Under the pieces are notes generated by a model. It was not told the origin of the DNA and ran no database searches. It saw only the letters and a list, made by a program, of their open reading frames with translations. Made by a program: the position numbers and the translations under genes. This document shows, in pieces, positions 32,661 through 40,282 of a stretch of DNA of 64,000 nucleotides. Location: positions 3,636,501-3,700,500 of the forward strand of contig NC_004722.1 in NCBI RefSeq assembly GCF_000007825.1. Direction: 5' to 3'. Every line of letters starts with the position of its first letter. The first letter of the stretch is position 1. Source of the DNA: Bacillus cereus ATCC 14579. GTDB taxonomy: Bacteria; Bacillota; Bacilli; Bacillales; Bacillaceae_G.

Positions 32661-32873
32661 TTAGTAAAGAGACATATATTGATCGCGTTCCCATTGGTGA
32701 ACTTGTGTTCTAAAAATATCCCACTCAATCTCTTTCGCTTCGATGAAGTGCTCAAGTAAGTGTTCTCCTAGTGCACCGCATACTACTTCATTAGATTGTA
32801 ATGTAACTAATGCTTGCGCTAATGTTGCTGGTAAGTCAACGATACCTGCTTCTTCGCGCTCTTCTTTTGTCAT
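32661..32873 (-). CDS. glnA: Glutamine synthetase, C-terminal 70 residues (separate frame)
   Basis: This frame continues GlnA after a frameshift: MTKEEREEAGIVDLPATLAQ ... GEHLLEHFIEAKEIEWDIFR ... WERDQYMSLY. It ends at the normal GlnA C-terminus, giving 374 + 70 = 444 residues, the usual Bacillus length. Its ATG shares one base with the TAA of the first part (TAATG), and AGAGGAGG stands 13 bp before the ATG. It could therefore be translated as a separate peptide by coupling. Whether two pieces assemble into an active dodecamer is unknown. Confidence 0.75.
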   Translation of the reverse strand: MTKEEREEAGIVDLPATLAQALVTLQSNEVVCGALGEHLLEHFIEAKEIEWDIFRTQVHQWERDQYMSLY

Positions 32874-33997
32874 TACATAGATGTTACCTCCTCTACTGCT
32901 GCTGGTGGAGTTAATTTGTTTTTAATTCCATCAAGACCTGCAGCTAATAATGTAGCCATTACTAAATATGGGTTTGCAGCTGGGTCAACACTACGTACTT
33001 CTACGCGTGTACTAATACCACGAGATGCAGGGATACGTACTAACGGGCTACGGTTTTGTGCAGACCATGCTACGTAACAAGGTGCTTCATATCCAGGTAC
33101 TAGACGTTTGTATGAGTTTACAGTTGGGTTTGCTATCGCTGTAAATGCTGGTGCATGTTTTAAAATACCTGCGATGAAGTGACGAGCATCATCACTTAAT
33201 TGTAAGTCACCGTTTGCATCAAAGAATACGTTCTCACCATTTTTAAATAATGATAAGTTACAGTGCATACCTGAACCGTTCACACCGTATAGTGGTTTTG
33301 GCATAAACGTTGCGTGTAAACCATGTTTACGAGCAATTGTTTTTACAACAAGTTTGAATGTTTGAATGTCATCACATGAGCGAATTGCATTTGCATATTT
33401 AAAGTCAATTTCGTGCTGTCCTGGAGCAACCTCATGGTGAGATGCTTCAATTTCAAATCCCATTTCTTCAAGTTCAAGAACGATATCACGACGACAGTTT
33501 TCCCCTAGATCCATCGGCGCAAGGTCGAAGTATCCACCGTTATCGTTTAGTTCTAATGTTGGATTTCCTTTTTCATCCACCTTAAATAGGAAGAATTCTG
33601 GCTCTGGTCCAAGATTGAAGTCTGAAAATCCTAAAGCTTCCATTTCTTTTAACACACGTTTTAAGTTGTTACGTGGGTCTCCATCAAATGGAGTGCCATC
33701 TGCATTGTAAATATCACAGATTAGTCGAGCTACTTTACCTTTTTCAGCTGTCCAAGGGAAAATTACCCAAGTGTCTAAATCAGGATATAAATACATATCA
33801 GACTCTTCAATACGTACGAAACCTTCAATCGAAGATCCATCAAACATCATTTTGTTATCAAGAGCTTTCGTTAATTGTCTCACTGGAATCTCTACGTTTT
33901 TAATTACCCCTAAAAGGTCCGTAAATTGTAAACGGATATACTTTACATTCTCTTCTTTCGCCAAACGGAAAATATCTTCTTTTGTGTATCTAGACAT
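32873..33997 (-). CDS. glnA: Glutamine synthetase type I, frameshifted after residue 363
   Basis: ATP-dependent ligation of ammonia to glutamate. The beta-grasp N-domain and catalytic domain are present: FDGSSIEGF, EPEFFLF, HHEVAPGQHEIDF, NGSGMHCNLSLF, the ATP-site KPLYGVNGSG and NPTVNSYKRLVPGYEAP. The frame departs after LTPPAAV: the following EEVTSM-stop replaces the expected D-R-N-I-Y-V-M. Two bases more (or one fewer) than expected at about 32886-32893 shift the frame. ATG at 33997 behind AAGGAGG. Co-transcribed with glnR; glutamine-bound GS normally feeds back on GlnR. The loss of the C-terminal helices would be serious if real. Confidence 0.9.
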   Translation of the reverse strand: MSRYTKEDIFRLAKEENVKYIRLQFTDLLGVIKNVEIPVRQLTKALDNKMMFDGSSIEGFVRIEESDMYLYPDLDTWVIFPWTAEKGKVARLICDIYNADGTPFDGDPRNNLKRVLKEMEALGFSDFNLGPEPEFFLFKVDEKGNPTLELNDNGGYFDLAPMDLGENCRRDIVLELEEMGFEIEASHHEVAPGQHEIDFKYANAIRSCDDIQTFKLVVKTIARKHGLHATFMPKPLYGVNGSGMHCNLSLFKNGENVFFDANGDLQLSDDARHFIAGILKHAPAFTAIANPTVNSYKRLVPGYEAPCYVAWSAQNRSPLVRIPASRGISTRVEVRSVDPAANPYLVMATLLAAGLDGIKNKLTPPAAVEEVTSM

Positions 33998-34045
33998 TAT
34001 AAATTCCTCCTTAGTCCCTCTAATCGCCTTCAGAATCAGTTATCT

Positions 34046-34435
34046 TTAGTGAAAAAATCTTGAAATGTCACCTTGTCGCAATGAAGTTCGATTGAATCTA
34101 CCTGTATGTTGTAGTTCATCTCGAAGTATTTTGCGAAGCTCAGTTTTTGAAATTTCTTTCGTTTCTTCTTTTACTTTCACTGCTTCTGTTTGATTTTCTT
34201 TCATTAGTAACACTTGTTTAATACCAGCCATATTCAGGCCTTGATCTAACAAATCTTTAATTTCTAACAACTTATCTACATCGTTAAATGAAAACAATCT
34301 ACGATTCCCCTTTGTACGGGTTGGAGAAACAAGATTATGCTCTTCATAGTAGCGAATTTGACGTGCAGACAATTGTGTTAAATCCATAACAATACCAATT
34401 GGAAACAGCGGGGCAGAACGTCTATCTTCTTTCAT
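34046..34435 (-). CDS. glnR: MerR-family nitrogen regulator GlnR
   Basis: 129 residues. The MerR-type winged helix reads FPIGIVMDLTQLSARQIRYY ... LVSPTRTKGNRRLFSFNDVD, and a C-terminal tail (GRFNRTSLRQGDISRFFH) carries the autoinhibitory region that feedback-inhibited glutamine synthetase relieves. It represses glnRA in nitrogen excess. ATG at 34435 behind GAAGGAGG. First gene of the glnRA operon. Confidence 0.94.
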   Translation of the reverse strand: MKEDRRSAPLFPIGIVMDLTQLSARQIRYYEEHNLVSPTRTKGNRRLFSFNDVDKLLEIKDLLDQGLNMAGIKQVLLMKENQTEAVKVKEETKEISKTELRKILRDELQHTGRFNRTSLRQGDISRFFH

Positions 34436-34468
34436 TTTTCAGTTCCTCCTTCGCCTTAACTGCTTCTC

Positions 34469-34518
34469 ATTTTATAACATGTTATGTTTAGTGTCAATAG
34501 ATGTTAGCTTTTCTTACA
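34469..34518 (-). promoter_or_regulatory. glnRA promoter with two GlnR/TnrA-type sites
   Basis: On the minus strand TTGACA (34497-34492), 17 bp, TAAAAT (34474-34469). TGTTAGCTTTTCTTACA at 34502-34518 fits TGTNANAWWWTMTNACA with one mismatch. A weaker site, TGTTATGTTTAGTGTCA (34480-34496), overlaps the -35 and spacer. Confidence 0.75.
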
Positions 34519-34584
34519 TGATTTTTTTATAAATTTTTTCATTCTTTTTTCTAATCGCATAAATCGTTACTTTTATACGAAAAA

Positions 34585-34604
34585 AGCTGCCGATATCGAC
34601 AGCT
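34585..34604 (-). terminator. Terminator after ynbB
   Basis: AGCTG-CGATATCG-CAGCT followed on the minus strand by TTTTTT, just after the ynbB stop. Confidence 0.75.
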
Positions 34605-34609
34605 CCCCA

Positions 34610-35881
34610 TTAAGAAATTGTTAATAAATTCTTTTCAATCAATTCGTCAATTGCAGAACAAATCGCAATTTTAACATGCGAATACGTTAAGCCACCTTGC
34701 ACATATGCAACATACGGTGGTCTAATTGGACCATCAGCAGACAATTCAATACTTGCACCTTGAATAAATGTTCCCGCCGCCATGATTACATCATCTTCAT
34801 AACCTGGCATATAGTTTGCATACGGAGTAAAATGCGAATTAATTGGAGATGCATATTGAATCGCTTGGCAGAAGGCAATCATACGGTCTTTATCATCAAA
34901 TTGAACAGATTGAATTAAGTCTGTTCTTGGCGCATTCCACGCTGGTGACGTGTTCATTCCTAACTTTTCTAAAAACGCAGCTGTAAAAATTGCACCTTTC
35001 AGCGCTTGTCCTGCAACATGTGGCGCTAAGAAGAACCCTTGATACATTTCTTGCAGACTGTATAAAGACGCTCCAGCTTCCGCACCAATTCCCGGAGATG
35101 TTAAACGATATGCACACGCTTCAACATACTGTTCTTTCCCGACAATATAACCGCCAGTTTTAACAATTCCGCCGCCCGGGTTTTTAATAAGCGAACCCGC
35201 CATTAAATCTGCACCAACATGACATGGCTCTTGCTCTTCAATAAACTCACCATAACAGTTATCTACAAACACAACAACATCAGGTTTAATTTCTTTAACA
35301 AACGCGATCATCTCTTTAATTTGAGAAATAGTAAACGATGGACGAGTAGCATAACCTTTCGAACGCTGAATACCGATCATTTTCGTATTACTATGAATCG
35401 CTGCTGCAACAGCTTCAAAATCAACAAGCCCACCTTCAGTTAGCGGAACTGCATTGTAACCAATATTATATTCTTTAAATGAACCTACACCTTTCCCACG
35501 CACGCCAACGATTTCCTCTAACGTATCATACGGTTTTCCAGTGATGTACAATAACTCATCTCCTGGACGTAAAATACCGAATAACGCTGTAGAAATAGCG
35601 TGAGTACCTGAAATAATTTGCGGACGAACAAGTCCAGCTTCCGCTCCAAACACATCAGCATACACTTTTTCTAACGTATCACGGCCAATATCATCATAAC
35701 CATAACCTGTCGTCGGGATAAAATGCGAGTCACTAATTTTATGTTTACCAAAACTTTCTAATACACGAAACTGATTACTTTCAATTACTTCATCCGCACG
35801 TTTATGTACTTCTGTAATCTGACTCTCTACTTCTTTTACGATTGGAGCAATTTTTTCTCCATTTTTCAAACGATCAAACAT
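34610..35881 (-). CDS. ynbB: PLP-dependent YnbB / aluminium-resistance family protein
   Basis: 423 residues of the fold-type I Cys/Met-metabolism-like family, annotated as aluminium resistance or methionine gamma-lyase family. Visible are the substrate loop TGYGYDDIGRDTLEKVYADV, phosphate-binding ISGTHAIS, VFVDNCYGEF with the pyridine-nitrogen Asp, and the Schiff-base lysine in GSLIKNPGGG. True substrate not established. It overlaps hflX by 8 bp upstream and lies before glnR, as in B. subtilis (spoVK-hflX-ynbB-glnR-glnA). Confidence 0.88.
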   Translation of the reverse strand: MFDRLKNGEKIAPIVKEVESQITEVHKRADEVIESNQFRVLESFGKHKISDSHFIPTTGYGYDDIGRDTLEKVYADVFGAEAGLVRPQIISGTHAISTALFGILRPGDELLYITGKPYDTLEEIVGVRGKGVGSFKEYNIGYNAVPLTEGGLVDFEAVAAAIHSNTKMIGIQRSKGYATRPSFTISQIKEMIAFVKEIKPDVVVFVDNCYGEFIEEQEPCHVGADLMAGSLIKNPGGGIVKTGGYIVGKEQYVEACAYRLTSPGIGAEAGASLYSLQEMYQGFFLAPHVAGQALKGAIFTAAFLEKLGMNTSPAWNAPRTDLIQSVQFDDKDRMIAFCQAIQYASPINSHFTPYANYMPGYEDDVIMAAGTFIQGASIELSADGPIRPPYVAYVQGGLTYSHVKIAICSAIDELIEKNLLTIS

Positions 35882-37148
35882 TTTTATTTTCTCCTTCTTC
35901 CACTAAAAATCTCTTTAATTGCACATTAAGCGATGAATGAGTAAAAATATACCCTGCACAATCATATACAAATTTATCTTCCAGAAACTCCATCTTTGCT
36001 AATAGCGTTTCCGTCTTTAAAAGCGTTAATAACTTACCTTCACTCGGAGGGATTTCTACTCGATAACGATCCATTTCTTTCTTCATTTTCATTTCTATCG
36101 CTTCTTTTATACGCAATACATCACTTTCTTCAAAAGCACTAGTCATTAAGAAATCACTTTTCGGAAACGGAATAAAGTTTTGATGTAATTCATCTTTTTT
36201 ATTATATAACGTAATAATAGGAATATGATTAATTTCAAGTTCTGATAATAATCGTTTTACTGTTTTTTCATGCCCTATGTAGTTAGGATCCGCAGAATCA
36301 ACTACATGTAAAATGACATCTGCTTCCCCCGCTTCTTCCAGTGTCGAACGAAAAGCAGCGATTAATGAAGTGGGTAAATCTTGTATAAAACCAACAGTAT
36401 CGGTTAGTAATACTGTATAACCAGAAGGTAACGGCATCTTCCTCGTCGTTGGGTCTAATGTTGCAAACAGAAGGTTTTCTTCAAACGTATCAGCTTCCGT
36501 TAATCTATTAAACAGTGTCGATTTCCCTGCATTTGTATACCCTATTAACGAAACTTGAAATACTTTATTATCTTTTCTTCTCTCACGATATCTTTTTCGA
36601 TGTTCCACAACAACTGCAAGTTGTTTCTTTATTTCATCAATACGGGATCGAATATGACGACGATCCGTCTCTAATTTCGTCTCACCCGGTCCTCTCGTTC
36701 CAATACCACCACCAAGACGCGATAAGGACAATCCTTGCCCCATAAGACGCGGCATTGTATATTGCAACTGAGCTAATTCTACTTGAAGCTTACCTTCCCT
36801 CGACTTCGCACGTTGCGCAAAAATATCCAGTATTAGTTGCGTTCGATCAATTACTCTCGCATCTAATACTGAGGATAAATTCCGAATTTGACTCGGCGTT
36901 AATTCATTATTAAATACAATAACATCCGGCTCTAATTCTTCAGTTAACATTGTAAGCTCTTCTAATTTCCCTTTACCTATGTAAGTTGCCGGATGAAACT
37001 TTGGTCGTTTTTGCGTTGTTGACACTAACAATTCTGCTCGTGCAGTCTTCGCTAGTGATGCAAGCTCTTTCATGGAATGCATAAATTTTTCATCATCATC
37101 TTGTGGCAATTGACAGCCTACTAATATGACTTTTTCTTTTTCTTCCAT
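35874..37148 (-). CDS. hflX: GTPase HflX (YnbA)
   Basis: 424 residues from MEEKEKVILVGCQLP (a TTG one codon upstream is possible). The N-terminal HflX domain includes TYIGKGKLEEL and LELAQLQYTMPRL-like GQGLSLSRLGGGIGTRGPGE. The G domain has G1 GYTNAGKST, G3 DTVGFIQDLP and G4 NKKD. HflX binds the 50S subunit and splits stalled 70S ribosomes, notably under heat stress. Downstream overlap with ynbB means co-translation. Confidence 0.93.
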   Translation of the reverse strand: MEEKEKVILVGCQLPQDDDEKFMHSMKELASLAKTARAELLVSTTQKRPKFHPATYIGKGKLEELTMLTEELEPDVIVFNNELTPSQIRNLSSVLDARVIDRTQLILDIFAQRAKSREGKLQVELAQLQYTMPRLMGQGLSLSRLGGGIGTRGPGETKLETDRRHIRSRIDEIKKQLAVVVEHRKRYRERRKDNKVFQVSLIGYTNAGKSTLFNRLTEADTFEENLLFATLDPTTRKMPLPSGYTVLLTDTVGFIQDLPTSLIAAFRSTLEEAGEADVILHVVDSADPNYIGHEKTVKRLLSELEINHIPIITLYNKKDELHQNFIPFPKSDFLMTSAFEESDVLRIKEAIEMKMKKEMDRYRVEIPPSEGKLLTLLKTETLLAKMEFLEDKFVYDCAGYIFTHSSLNVQLKRFLVEEGENKNV

Positions 37149-37240
37149 CAAATATGTTCACTCATCCTTTTCGAAATTTAAACCTTCTAATATAATAGCA
37201 GAGGAAGCACATTTCATCTAGTTAGCGGGGGAGAAAATTC

Positions 37241-37864
37241 ATGGCATGGGAGATTTTTAGCATCATAGGCACAATCGCTTTCGCACTAAGCGGAGCCATT
37301 ATTGCAATGGAAGAGGATTATGATATTTTCGGGGTGTATATTTTAGGAATGGCAACCGCATTTGGGGGAGGTGCCCTTCGTAATTTATTAATCGGTTATC
37401 CGATTGTCGCGTTTTGGCAACAAGACATGTTATTCCAAATCGCACTTTTATCAATGACTATTATTTTTCTTTTTCCAAATAAGTTAATTAGACATTGGAA
37501 AAAGTGGGAAAATATCACTGACGCTATCGGCTTATCAGCATTTGCTGTACAAGGAGCATTATATGCCCAAAAATTAAATTTACCAATTAGCGCCACAATT
37601 GTAGCAGCTGTTTTAACTGGTATCGGCGGCGGTATCATTCGCGATCTTTTAGCCCGCAGAAAACCTCTCGTTCTTCGAGCTGAAGTATATGCCTTTTGGA
37701 CAATTTTAGCAGGTTTCTTAATTGGCGCTCAAATTATTGTTAGCGATTGGGCTCTTTACATTTTATTCATTTTAATTGTTTGCTTCCGCATGGTTTCTAT
37801 TCATTACAAATGGCATTTACCGCACAGACGTATCGAAACGAAAGAACGTTCAATGCATAAATAG
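37241..37864 (+). CDS. Trimeric intracellular cation (TRIC)-family channel protein
   Basis: 207 residues, six to seven membrane segments arranged as two UPF0126/TRIC repeats: FALSGAIIAMEEDYDIFGVY ... GGGALRNLL and FAVQGALYAQKLNLPISATI ... GIGGGIIRDLL. Prokaryotic TRIC channels conduct potassium in the plasma membrane. ATG at 37241 behind GGGGGAG. It lies between hflX and spoVK on the opposite strand, an insertion relative to B. subtilis order. Confidence 0.88.
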   Translation: MAWEIFSIIGTIAFALSGAIIAMEEDYDIFGVYILGMATAFGGGALRNLLIGYPIVAFWQQDMLFQIALLSMTIIFLFPNKLIRHWKKWENITDAIGLSAFAVQGALYAQKLNLPISATIVAAVLTGIGGGIIRDLLARRKPLVLRAEVYAFWTILAGFLIGAQIIVSDWALYILFILIVCFRMVSIHYKWHLPHRRIETKERSMHK

Positions 37865-37870
37865 CAATCT

Positions 37871-37900
37871 AACCTCTTTACATATCGTAAAGAGGTTTTT
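37871..37900 (+). terminator. Terminator after TRIC gene
   Basis: AACCTCTTTAC / GTAAAGAGGTT hairpin followed by TTT. Confidence 0.8.
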
Positions 37901-37963
37901 CTTTTCTAACGATTTTTTCTTTATATAATGTTTATACTAATTTTTAAAGTGAGGTGAATACAC

Positions 37964-38101
37964 ATGACAAACCACGTTAATAAAGGAGCTCAAAAAAGCT
38001 CAGTAAATCAATTCGGGCACGATCCTAATTCAGCACACGAAAAGAGCGCTAAAATGGAACACTTCCATAAAGCACACCAAGAAAAAGCAAAAAAAGAGTA
38101 A
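37964..38101 (+). CDS. Small hydrophilic protein, 45 residues
   Basis: ATG at 37964 behind GAGGTGAA. The product (MTNHVNKGAQKSSVNQFGHD ... HFHKAHQEKAKKE) is rich in Lys, His, Gln and Asn, with no hydrophobic core. The composition recalls minor small acid-soluble spore proteins, but I do not recognise a family. A hairpin terminator follows 20 bp after the stop. Confidence 0.6.
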   Translation: MTNHVNKGAQKSSVNQFGHDPNSAHEKSAKMEHFHKAHQEKAKKE

Positions 38102-38121
38102 ACGAACTTATACACAAAATC

Positions 38122-38147
38122 GACGCACAGTTTATGTACTGTGCGTC
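38122..38147. terminator. Bidirectional hairpin between small gene and spoVK
   Basis: GACGCACAGT / ACTGTGCGTC, perfect 10-bp stem. It overlaps the last codons of spoVK. Confidence 0.75.
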
Positions 38148-39090
38148 TCCTCTTCGAGCATCAAATCCATACTCGATATTCCAATTAAATCATTTTTATC
38201 ATAGGCATCTTCTTGCAACAACCGCATCGCCTGTGTACGAATTGATTTTTCAACAATATTCCGTACATACCGCCCATTACTAAACGATGTAATTTGCGAC
38301 GAATACTTTACAGCATGTAAATGATCCCTAAATTTCCATTCAGCCTCTTTCGATAACTGATATTCACGCTCTTCATACATTCTTTTCCCAATTTCCAACA
38401 ACTGATTTACCGAGTAATCCGCAAATTCAATAATAAATGGAAAACGAGATTGCAGCCCTGGATTTAATGAAAGAAAGTGATTCATCTCTCTTGAATATCC
38501 AGCTAAAATCAATACAAAACCATGTTGTTTATCTTCCATATGTTTTACAAGCGTATCAATTGCTTCTTTTCCCAAAGTCCTTCTCTCCTCCTCGAGCTAA
38601 AGAATACGCCTCATCAATAAACAAAATACCTCCCATTGCTTTTTTTATTAAGTCTCTTGTTTTTTGGGCTGTATGGCCGATGTACTCTCCTACAAGATCA
38701 GCACGTTCAGCTTCAACCAAGTGGCCTTTCGATAGAATATTCATCTCAAACAGCAATTTTCCTATCATTCTAGCAACTGTTGTCTTCCCCTGTACCTGGA
38801 TTCCCTTTAAACAGCATATGAAGTACTTGCTTCTCTGACTTCAATCCCTTCTCTTGTCTTTTTTTATTCACATAAATCCAAGCATATATTTCTTTTATTA
38901 TCTTTTTTATATCATCCATCCCAACAAGCTTCCCCATCTCTTCTTCAATTCTCTGCAGCATTTCATGTTTAATTGTAGTTTCATTTGAAATTACCGTTTT
39001 ATTTTCTGCGGCTGGCAAAGAAATTTTCTTTCGATGGTTTAACACAATATTAATTTGATTATTGTTCTTCTTTCGCATCGATTGTTCCAT
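38132..39090 (-). pseudogene. spoVK: Stage V sporulation protein K (AAA ATPase), two frameshifts
   Basis: CbbX/SpoVK-type AAA+ ATPase, normally about 320 residues and made in the mother cell. Piece 1 (39090 down to 38785) ends exactly in the Walker A: FKGNPGTG then a run of four G where GGG-AAG-ACA is expected (38787-38790). Piece 2 has MIGKLLFEMNILSKGHLVEA and Walker B GGILFIDEAYSLARGG, and ends after KDFGK because AAAA replaces AAA (38567-38570). Piece 3 carries EAIDTLVKHMED, sensor 1 LILAGYSREM and the C-terminal helices. Removing two bases restores the whole protein. ATG at 39090 behind GAGGTG. Confidence 0.85.
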
Positions 39091-39203
39091 ACAATCACCT
39101 CATTTTATCCACTCACCAAATATTATTATTCCTGTCCCCCTTGTAAATGCCTATTTTCAGAAAAGTTTGCTATAATATAAGAAATAATTAAGGTGGTGGG
39201 ACT

Positions 39204-40169
39204 ATGGAGACAACGGAATTCCATGATACAATACAAGCCTTTTCTATTTTTTTATTGAATAAAGGCCGAAAACCCTCAACTATTAAACGTTATGTTTATG
39301 ACGTTGAAGACTTCGGACATTGGTTAGAAAAAAACAAAAAGCTCCCTTCCAGTAATATATGGGCTACACTTTGTACAAAAGACTACGAAGATTACTTTTC
39401 CGATTTAAAAACGAATCGACATTACTCAGAAAAAACGATGCATCGTGTATTTATTGTACTAAATAGAATGCATCATTTTCTAAACATTCCTAATCCATTG
39501 AAAAATATGGAGATATCTATTCAACCAGACCGTACACTTCGTAACGAAGATTTCATTTCACCTGATGAAGAAAAAAGGTTAAAGTATATAGTCACTTCAT
39601 TAGAAGGACTTTCAGAAAAACAACTTCCTGTGCGCCCCTTATTAATGGATCGCAATATTGCTATTTTAAATCTATTGATTGACTACGGTTTATCCTTACA
39701 GGAACTTACAGCATTAACAATGCATCACGTTCACTTTGAAACTAACACATTATCAATCCCAGCAACCGCAGGTGTAGAAAGAACAATTACATTAGCAAAA
39801 GAAGACAAAAAACAACTATATAATTATTACAAAAGCATCCCGGAACCAGTTCGTCCCAAATACCATAGTGATGATCCATTATTTGTCGCATTCGATTTTA
39901 ACCGTGGAACATACAGATGGGTATATGAAAATGATGCACCAAAGGCATTAACGGAAATTGCTATACAAAAAATGATTCGCCTCGAAGTGGCTAGAGCCAA
40001 TTTACGTAAAGGAATTTCAGGACAACATTTTCGTAACACCTATATTTTAAACTTAATAAAAAAAGAAACTCCTGAATCAGAAATTATAAAACTCGCTGGA
40101 TTCAAATCAAAAATTTCATTAAAGCGATATTATCAATACGCAGAAAATAGAAAAAACGCCTTATTGTAA
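39204..40169 (+). CDS. Tyrosine-recombinase-like protein with degenerate active site
   Basis: 321 residues with the two-domain layout of XerC/D-like recombinases: an N-terminal SAM-like core-binding domain (about 5-100, KGRKPSTIKRYVYDVEDFG) and a C-terminal catalytic-like domain. Box I reads YGLSLQEL where GLRxSEL is expected (Ser164 for the essential Arg). Box II reads SGQHFRNTY (R277 kept, Q274 for His), and GH is GF (F300). Only R277 and the C-terminal tyrosine (Y309/Y310) remain of the usual R-K-H-R-H-Y set. It may bind DNA without cutting. ATG at 39204 behind AAGGTGG. Confidence 0.8.
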   Translation: METTEFHDTIQAFSIFLLNKGRKPSTIKRYVYDVEDFGHWLEKNKKLPSSNIWATLCTKDYEDYFSDLKTNRHYSEKTMHRVFIVLNRMHHFLNIPNPLKNMEISIQPDRTLRNEDFISPDEEKRLKYIVTSLEGLSEKQLPVRPLLMDRNIAILNLLIDYGLSLQELTALTMHHVHFETNTLSIPATAGVERTITLAKEDKKQLYNYYKSIPEPVRPKYHSDDPLFVAFDFNRGTYRWVYENDAPKALTEIAIQKMIRLEVARANLRKGISGQHFRNTYILNLIKKETPESEIIKLAGFKSKISLKRYYQYAENRKNALL

Positions 40170-40179
40170 GGCGTTTTTT
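40151..40179 (+). terminator. Terminator at the recombinase 3' end
   Basis: AAAAAACGCCTTA / TAAGGCGTTTTTT hairpin; its left arm is the last coding sequence. Confidence 0.85.
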
Positions 40180-40282
40180 CTATTTTTTCTTTAAACAAAC
40201 GATTTTACTATGACCATTTAACTAATTTCTGCATCTACTATGATGAGTTTCGTTCACATTTTCGTGAGAAAGGAGAGATTTA

